Below are positions 59,875 to 64,000 of a stretch of 64,000 bases of DNA, one piece after another. How positions within the stretch are numbered: position 1 is the stretch's first letter; every line of letters begins with the position of its first letter. The stretch lies in NCBI GenBank assembly GCA_016794365.1, contig JAEUKB010000098.1:62001-126000 (forward strand), written 5' to 3'. The stretch is from Myxococcales bacterium (GTDB taxonomy: Bacteria > Myxococcota_A > Polyangia > Palsa-1104 > JAEUJZ01). The translations under genes were made by a program, and so were the position numbers. Under the pieces are notes generated by a model, which saw nothing but the letters and a program-made list of their open reading frames with translations, was not told the DNA's origin and made no database searches.

Positions 59875-61440
59875 CTAGAGCTTTTTGCCGACGCTGGCCA
59901 AGCCTTCCAGATACGGACCAAAGCCTTGCAGCGCCGTTCTCTGCATATACAGAAGCATGCCGCGCGTTCCGCCCAGCTCAGTTCCGCCACCCGCGCGACC
60001 GGGCCCACCGTGCAGAAGATGCGGCATCACCGTACCGGGAGGAATGAACGCACCGGCGACTTTTTCGCTGCCCAGACAGACTCGACCATGGAAAGGAGCC
60101 AGCCCAAGCGCCATCTCCTGAAGGAACTGTTTGTCGTCGCTGTAGACGCTGGCAACCAGACCCCCTTCCCCGCGACCGGCCAGCGCGATGACGTGCGCAC
60201 CATCACGATACGGAATCACCGTTGCCACAGGACCGAACACTTCATGTGAGTGAACCGCCTTCAGCGCATCTCCGTCCGTCGCGCAGAGCAGCGTCGGCAT
60301 CACGAAGTAGCCCTTGCTTGCATCGGCTCCGTGCAGCGTCAGCTTGTCCGGTCCCCCAAAGACAATCTTCGCTTCCTGCGCCAGCTTGGCAATCCCAGCA
60401 AGCGCATCGGCCTTCTGCTGCGCCGTGGACAGCGGACCAATCGTCACTTCATCCAGCGTCGGCGCGCCCACTTTGTGCTGGCTCAGTCGATCGGTCAGAT
60501 CCGCGACCACCGTATCAACCTGCTCTGCTTTGACGAAGATGCGACGGATCGCCGTACACTTTTGACCCGCCTTCTGCGTCAGCTCTTTGACCACGCAGCT
60601 TAGGAACAGATCGTACGTCGGAGCCCCGGGCTCTAGATCCGGTCCAGCAATCGCGACGTTCAGGCTGTCCGCTTCCACGTTGACGGGAATGCCTTTTTCC
60701 AGCACCCGCCGATGACCACGCAGCTTGGCCGCAGTGTCCGACGATCCCGTAAACGCGACGACATCCTGCGCGCCCAGGTGATCGAACAGATCGCCGACGC
60801 TGCCGCAGATAAGCTGCGCCGAGCCATCGGGAAGCGCACCGCTCTGTAGCATCACCTCGAACATTCGCTGCGCGAGCAGTGCGGTCGAGGTCGCAGGCTT
60901 GGCAACAAACGGCATTCCCGCCGCAATCGCCGTCGCTGCTTTTTCAGCAAGTCCCCACGCAGGAAAGTTAAATGCATTGATGTGAACGGCAACACCGACG
61001 CGCGAAACCAGCACATGCTGACCCGACAGACGCGACGAGCGACCGAGCGGAATCGGCTCTCCATCGACGAGATAGTGCGCATCTCCGAGCGACTTACACA
61101 GCTCCGCGTAGTACGCAAACGTCGCCGACGCACCATCGACATCAAACTTGGCATCCGAGCGCGTGTTGCCCGCGTTCGCCATGCCCAGAAGGAGCAGCTC
61201 GTCGCGGTGCGCCACAATCGCATCCGCCAGCTTCTTACAGATCGCGCCACGCTCGGCAAAGCTTAGCTTGCGCAGCGCCGGACCCCCGACGGTACGCGCC
61301 CAGTCGAGCGCTCCCGCCATGTCCAGTCCTTCGGTGCTCGCTTCGGCAATCGGCTCCTCGGTGGTCGCGTTATGCAGCGTCGCACCTTTGCCCTGCCCAC
61401 AGACCCAGGCACCCTTCAAATAGCTTGATAGCGTCTTCAT
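59875..61440 (-). CDS. Aldehyde dehydrogenase of the PaaZ/BoxD type
   Basis: A 521-residue NAD(P)-dependent aldehyde dehydrogenase. The sequence LSSYLKGAWVCGQGKGATLH opens like PaaZ. Catalytic residues are present: Glu in IPVNVEADSLNVAI and Cys in KAGQKCTAIRRIF, with FNFPAWG and AFTGSSDTA for the cofactor. PaaZ has a C-terminal MaoC hydratase domain of about 150 residues that is missing here, so the length fits BoxD (3,4-dehydroadipyl-CoA semialdehyde dehydrogenase of the aerobic benzoyl-CoA pathway) or an uncharacterised stand-alone relative. No paa or box genes are in the window, so the substrate is open. Confidence 0.85.
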   Translation of the reverse strand: MKTLSSYLKGAWVCGQGKGATLHNATTEEPIAEASTEGLDMAGALDWARTVGGPALRKLSFAERGAICKKLADAIVAHRDELLLLGMANAGNTRSDAKFDVDGASATFAYYAELCKSLGDAHYLVDGEPIPLGRSSRLSGQHVLVSRVGVAVHINAFNFPAWGLAEKAATAIAAGMPFVAKPATSTALLAQRMFEVMLQSGALPDGSAQLICGSVGDLFDHLGAQDVVAFTGSSDTAAKLRGHRRVLEKGIPVNVEADSLNVAIAGPDLEPGAPTYDLFLSCVVKELTQKAGQKCTAIRRIFVKAEQVDTVVADLTDRLSQHKVGAPTLDEVTIGPLSTAQQKADALAGIAKLAQEAKIVFGGPDKLTLHGADASKGYFVMPTLLCATDGDALKAVHSHEVFGPVATVIPYRDGAHVIALAGRGEGGLVASVYSDDKQFLQEMALGLAPFHGRVCLGSEKVAGAFIPPGTVMPHLLHGGPGRAGGGTELGGTRGMLLYMQRTALQGFGPYLEGLASVGKKL

Positions 61441-61482
61441 CGTCAGCTCTTTTTCCGTCGCAAGCGCGTGTGGCTCGATACG

Positions 61483-62244
61483 TCAAGACCGATTGGTCGG
61501 TTGGTGTGGATTTTGGATGCGGATGACGTAGGTCAACCGAGCGAGGTTCTTTAGCACGTTGGGAACGCGCTTAAACAGGTTGATCGACGGAGGCCGCTTT
61601 TCGACGATGTGAACCGGAATCTCCTCGACGCGCTTGCCTTCACGCTGCGCTCTGATCACAAACTCCGACGCAAACAGGTCTTTATCGACCACGCAGTGCG
61701 ACACCGTATCCAGCAGTCTTTCCCGTCGGAACGCCTTCAGTCCGTGGGTATCGGTTCCTCGGAAATCGAGCAGCACCCGCAGCATACCGTTGATCGTCTG
61801 CGTCGCCACCCGTCGCAACAGCGGACGCTTGTCATGCGCGCCACTCATCGCCTTCGAGCCCACCACCATGTCGGCGCGATCGCTTGCCAGCAGCGCAAGC
61901 GCACGCTCATAGAAATCGACATCGCACAGATCGATCTCGTCGCACATCACGTAGGTTCCGCGCGCTCGCTCGATGCCCGCCTTCATCGCTGCGCCATAGT
62001 TTGGCCGTCCCAGCGAGTCAATGCGCACCTGCGGATAGCGCGCCGCCAGCTCTTGTCCGATCTGCACCGTACGGTCCGACGAGCCATTTTCGCTGAGCAG
62101 GATCTCGTAGCTGGCCAGCTCTTTTCTGTGGGCCTGTGCCGTCTGTAAGCGCTCGATCAAATCGATAACGGCAGCGTGCAAGATTCCCTCTTCGTTGTAG
62201 ACGGGAATCACGATCGAGACGGTGGGTGTATCTAAGCTCGACAT
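61483..62244 (-). CDS. Family 2 glycosyltransferase
   Basis: A 253-residue GT2 enzyme with the inverting GT-A core: VSIVIPVYNEEGILHAAVID, ILLSENGSSDRTVQIGQELA, NYGAAMKAGIERARGTYVMC, then the DxD-type metal motif CDEIDLCDVDFY and VGSKAMSGAHDKRPLLRRV. The short C-terminal region lacks membrane segments, unlike dolichyl-phosphate mannose synthases of the long type. It uses a nucleotide sugar; the acceptor is unknown. The next gene upstream in the transcript is one base away (62246), so it is probably cotranscribed with the flavoprotein, which suggests a surface-sugar pathway. Confidence 0.87.
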   Translation of the reverse strand: MSSLDTPTVSIVIPVYNEEGILHAAVIDLIERLQTAQAHRKELASYEILLSENGSSDRTVQIGQELAARYPQVRIDSLGRPNYGAAMKAGIERARGTYVMCDEIDLCDVDFYERALALLASDRADMVVGSKAMSGAHDKRPLLRRVATQTINGMLRVLLDFRGTDTHGLKAFRRERLLDTVSHCVVDKDLFASEFVIRAQREGKRVEEIPVHIVEKRPPSINLFKRVPNVLKNLARLTYVIRIQNPHQPTNRS

Positions 62245-62245
62245 C

Positions 62246-63577
62246 TTACTTCTTCTTCAGCATTCCCGACGGGCTCGTAAGCTGCGCGGCGACATCGCGA
62301 CCGAGCATCAGACAGTCCTCCATCGAGTTGTAGGTCCAGCTTCCGTAGCGACCGCGTGGATAGATGCCGTGCTGTTCCAAAAACGGCATCAGCGCCGCGA
62401 GCGCTGGATAATAGTTGTCGTCGAAGACCACGTAGGCGTACTCAATTTCGCGCAGGTCGGCAAACAGCAGGTCTTCTTTGCTGTGAAGAACGCCCGCAGC
62501 GACGAGAGCATCCAGCACATCGGGCACCAGCTTCGCTACGTCAATCGATCCACGCTCCGACAGCTCGACGTAGAACGATCCGCAGCCCGGTGGCGCCATC
62601 GACGGCACAGCATTCGAGTACACACCGACGCGATAAAACGGATACTTTTCCTCGGGAACGTACAGCCAGTGATAGTCCGAGCGCGGTGGAACCTTCGTCG
62701 CCACGTTCAAGTAGCGCACCGGCGTACAGCGCAGCGCATCGACAAACGGCACAAGGTGACTTGGCAAGTCGATGATGCGTCGGCACAGCTCTGGCAGCGG
62801 CAGCGTCGCCACCATCGCGGAATACCGATGCCGATCCCCACCGATCACCGCAGTCTTCGTCTGAAGCTCGACTTGCTGTAGCTCCGCGCCTTTGTGCAGT
62901 CGCTCTTTCGGTAGCTTTTCGACGATGCGATGAACCAGCGTCTCGATGCCGCCTTCGCGCGGATACAAAAAGTGCGCGTTATAGCCAAGCTCCGGCGGCG
63001 TATCACCGACTGCGCCCTTCACCACATCAGCCAGCTTCGGAATCGGCACAAACCGAGAGCACCAAGCGGCGGTAATCTCCGACGGATCGACGCCCCACAG
63101 CTTGCGGTTATACGGCAGCATGAAGTGCCGTGAGATTCCTTTGCCAAAGCGCTTGTCGCAAAAGTCCGCAAAGTTCTGCGCGGGCTCCGTCGAGCGAGCG
63201 TCTTGTTGGGCTTCAATAAACCCGAGCAAACACTCACTAATCACCGACGGAGGAAGCCCGAACAGGTTCGCCTGAAACGGATAGCGCGTCAGCACGCCAC
63301 TTGAATAAATGCGCGCTTTGCGATCCACTTTCGTCAGCTCATGCGACGAGCGATCGCCGGGAAACAGCTCTCCGACCAGCGACATGATGCCCGGATCGCG
63401 CAGGTGCAGCCAGTGACCGGTCTTGTCAAAGTAGAAGCCGTCGCGGCACTCGGTACGCGCATGACCGCCGGGCCGCGCGTCCTTTTCAAAGAGCTGCCAC
63501 GATGCAGAAGCAGGTAGGTGCAGCGCCGTCGAGAGTCCCGTAAGCCCTCCGCCCACAATCAGCACGCCGTCGTCCAT
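62246..63577 (-). CDS. FAD-dependent oxidoreductase, UDP-galactopyranose mutase-like
   Basis: A 443-residue flavoprotein; the ATG at 63577 gives the dinucleotide-binding start MDDGVLIVGGGLTGLSTALH, and upstream in-frame ATG at 63631 lacks support. GxGxxG is intact, followed by FEKDARPGGHARTE, the KTGHWLHLR region, GISRHFMLPYNRKLWGVDPS, LYPREGGIETLVHRIVEKLP and a C-terminal segment VAKLVPDVLDALVAAGVL then EYAYVVFDDNYYPALAALM. The pattern resembles UGM and protoporphyrinogen-oxidase-like flavoproteins of cell-surface polysaccharide loci. The partner GT2 gene strengthens a sugar-modification role. The exact reaction is not resolved. Confidence 0.85.
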   Translation of the reverse strand: MDDGVLIVGGGLTGLSTALHLPASASWQLFEKDARPGGHARTECRDGFYFDKTGHWLHLRDPGIMSLVGELFPGDRSSHELTKVDRKARIYSSGVLTRYPFQANLFGLPPSVISECLLGFIEAQQDARSTEPAQNFADFCDKRFGKGISRHFMLPYNRKLWGVDPSEITAAWCSRFVPIPKLADVVKGAVGDTPPELGYNAHFLYPREGGIETLVHRIVEKLPKERLHKGAELQQVELQTKTAVIGGDRHRYSAMVATLPLPELCRRIIDLPSHLVPFVDALRCTPVRYLNVATKVPPRSDYHWLYVPEEKYPFYRVGVYSNAVPSMAPPGCGSFYVELSERGSIDVAKLVPDVLDALVAAGVLHSKEDLLFADLREIEYAYVVFDDNYYPALAALMPFLEQHGIYPRGRYGSWTYNSMEDCLMLGRDVAAQLTSPSGMLKKK

Positions 63578-63684
63578 GTCCCTTCGGCTAGTACCATGGA
63601 GCGCCCAGAAACGGCAACGGAAACGGCACACGAGCGCGCGACTTACACTGCCTTTGCTCTGTGATTTCTCGCATCATATGACCG

Positions 63685-64000
63685 ATGCGCACCGCCTCTG
63701 GTTCACCGCCGCTTACACCGCGTCCAACGGTCCCCAGCAAAGAGAGCCTGCTGCGTCGCCTGCGACGACGACTTGTGACCATTCCGATCGTCTTTGTGGC
63801 CACCCTTTTGTCCGTCGCGCTGCTGCCGCTGCTTCTTGTGTTCTTGGGACTTGTCGATCTGCTTCGACGCCGCCTGGTCTTCACGCGCGGTCTGCTGTTC
63901 CTTGTCGGATTCCTGCTGTTCGAGTCCGTGGCCATCTGCGGCATCACGCTTTTGTGGGTGATTCAGCTCTTCTATCGAAATCGCGACTGGTTCGAGCACG
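63685..64000 (+). CDS. Membrane protein start, probably acyltransferase-related (3' truncated by window)
   Basis: A reading frame from ATG at 63685 runs to the window end (105 complete codons). A basic, Pro-rich N-terminus (MRTASGSPPLTPRPTVPSKE) is followed by LRRRLVTIPIVFVATLLSVA, LLVFLGLVDLLRRRLVFTRG and LLFLVGFLLFESVAICGITL, i.e. two or three membrane segments separated by Arg-rich loops, then WVIQLFYRNRDWF. This N-terminal design is typical of membrane-anchored lysophospholipid acyltransferases in Myxococcota, but the catalytic HxxxxD lies beyond the window. It is divergent from the flavoprotein gene. Confidence 0.6.
   Translation, partial: MRTASGSPPLTPRPTVPSKESLLRRLRRRLVTIPIVFVATLLSVALLPLLLVFLGLVDLLRRRLVFTRGLLFLVGFLLFESVAICGITLLWVIQLFYRNRDWFEH

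Noticed and set aside
59669..59878. Small open reading frame upstream of the rsbQ-like gene
   Set aside because: TTG start without a ribosome site, no similarity and atypical composition; treated as non-coding.

Overview
The window reads as a chromosomal segment of a moderately GC-rich Gram-negative bacterium with a large genome, most likely a member of the Myxococcota (former deltaproteobacteria). The clues are inferred from gene content: many short-spaced lipoproteins with Ig-like and beta-propeller repeats, a subtilase with a myxobacterial-type Cys-rich repeat, eukaryotic-like Ser/Thr kinases (one fused to an AAA/TPR region), an ECF sigma/anti-sigma pair, PilZ and sigma-54 signals. No transposase, integrase, phage gene or CRISPR array was seen; the segment looks like stable chromosome with locally unusual modules.

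Layout. 1-7857: the end of a type VI secretion operon (tssF fragment, tssL, an acidic unknown, tssM, tssJ, a YqhA-family membrane protein, a PAAR-like DUF4280 tip protein) closed by a hairpin terminator. 7858-11212: small secreted and lipoprotein genes, a candidate sigma-54 promoter, and an ECF sigma/anti-sigma operon beside a 3 x 22 bp tandem repeat. 11213-18288: cell-surface genes (a 14-bladed propeller lipoprotein, an amidase, an AraC regulator and a GH13 amylase lipoprotein). 18345-25181: housekeeping (pyk, pcnB, tRNA-Pro, polA) followed by an array of four palindromic hairpins. 25189-41275: nrdJ, uvrC, a PilZ protein, a rifampin-phosphotransferase-like PEP-utilising protein, glyoxalase II, a dynamin-like GTPase coupled to an apparently dead M48 peptidase, a lipoprotein, and serS. 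41359-50839: a secreted intradiol dioxygenase-like protein, a lipoprotein subtilase, a three-gene MoxR ATPase locus with two large unrecognised partners, and a molybdopterin oxidoreductase. 50908-59449: a signalling stretch holding a GST, a kinase-AAA-TPR protein, a membrane metallophosphoesterase, and an RsbQ-like hydrolase translationally coupled to a PAS-coiled-coil-Ser/Thr kinase. 59875-64000: a BoxD/PaaZ-type aldehyde dehydrogenase, a family 2 glycosyltransferase with a UGM-like flavoprotein, and the start of a membrane protein cut by the window end.

The most promising previously undescribed arrangements are, in order: (1) RsbQ coupled to a PAS kinase (instead of the PAS phosphatase RsbP of Bacillus), with a roughly 90-residue insertion in the kinase activation loop; (2) the MoxR three-gene locus without a recognisable vWA partner; (3) the dynamin-like GTPase plus M48 pseudopeptidase pair; and (4) the array of GAAGCATATAAAATGCCTC-type palindromes after polA, which has a relative after the lipoprotein gene at 8706. 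All functional statements come from reading the translated sequences; no database search was run.
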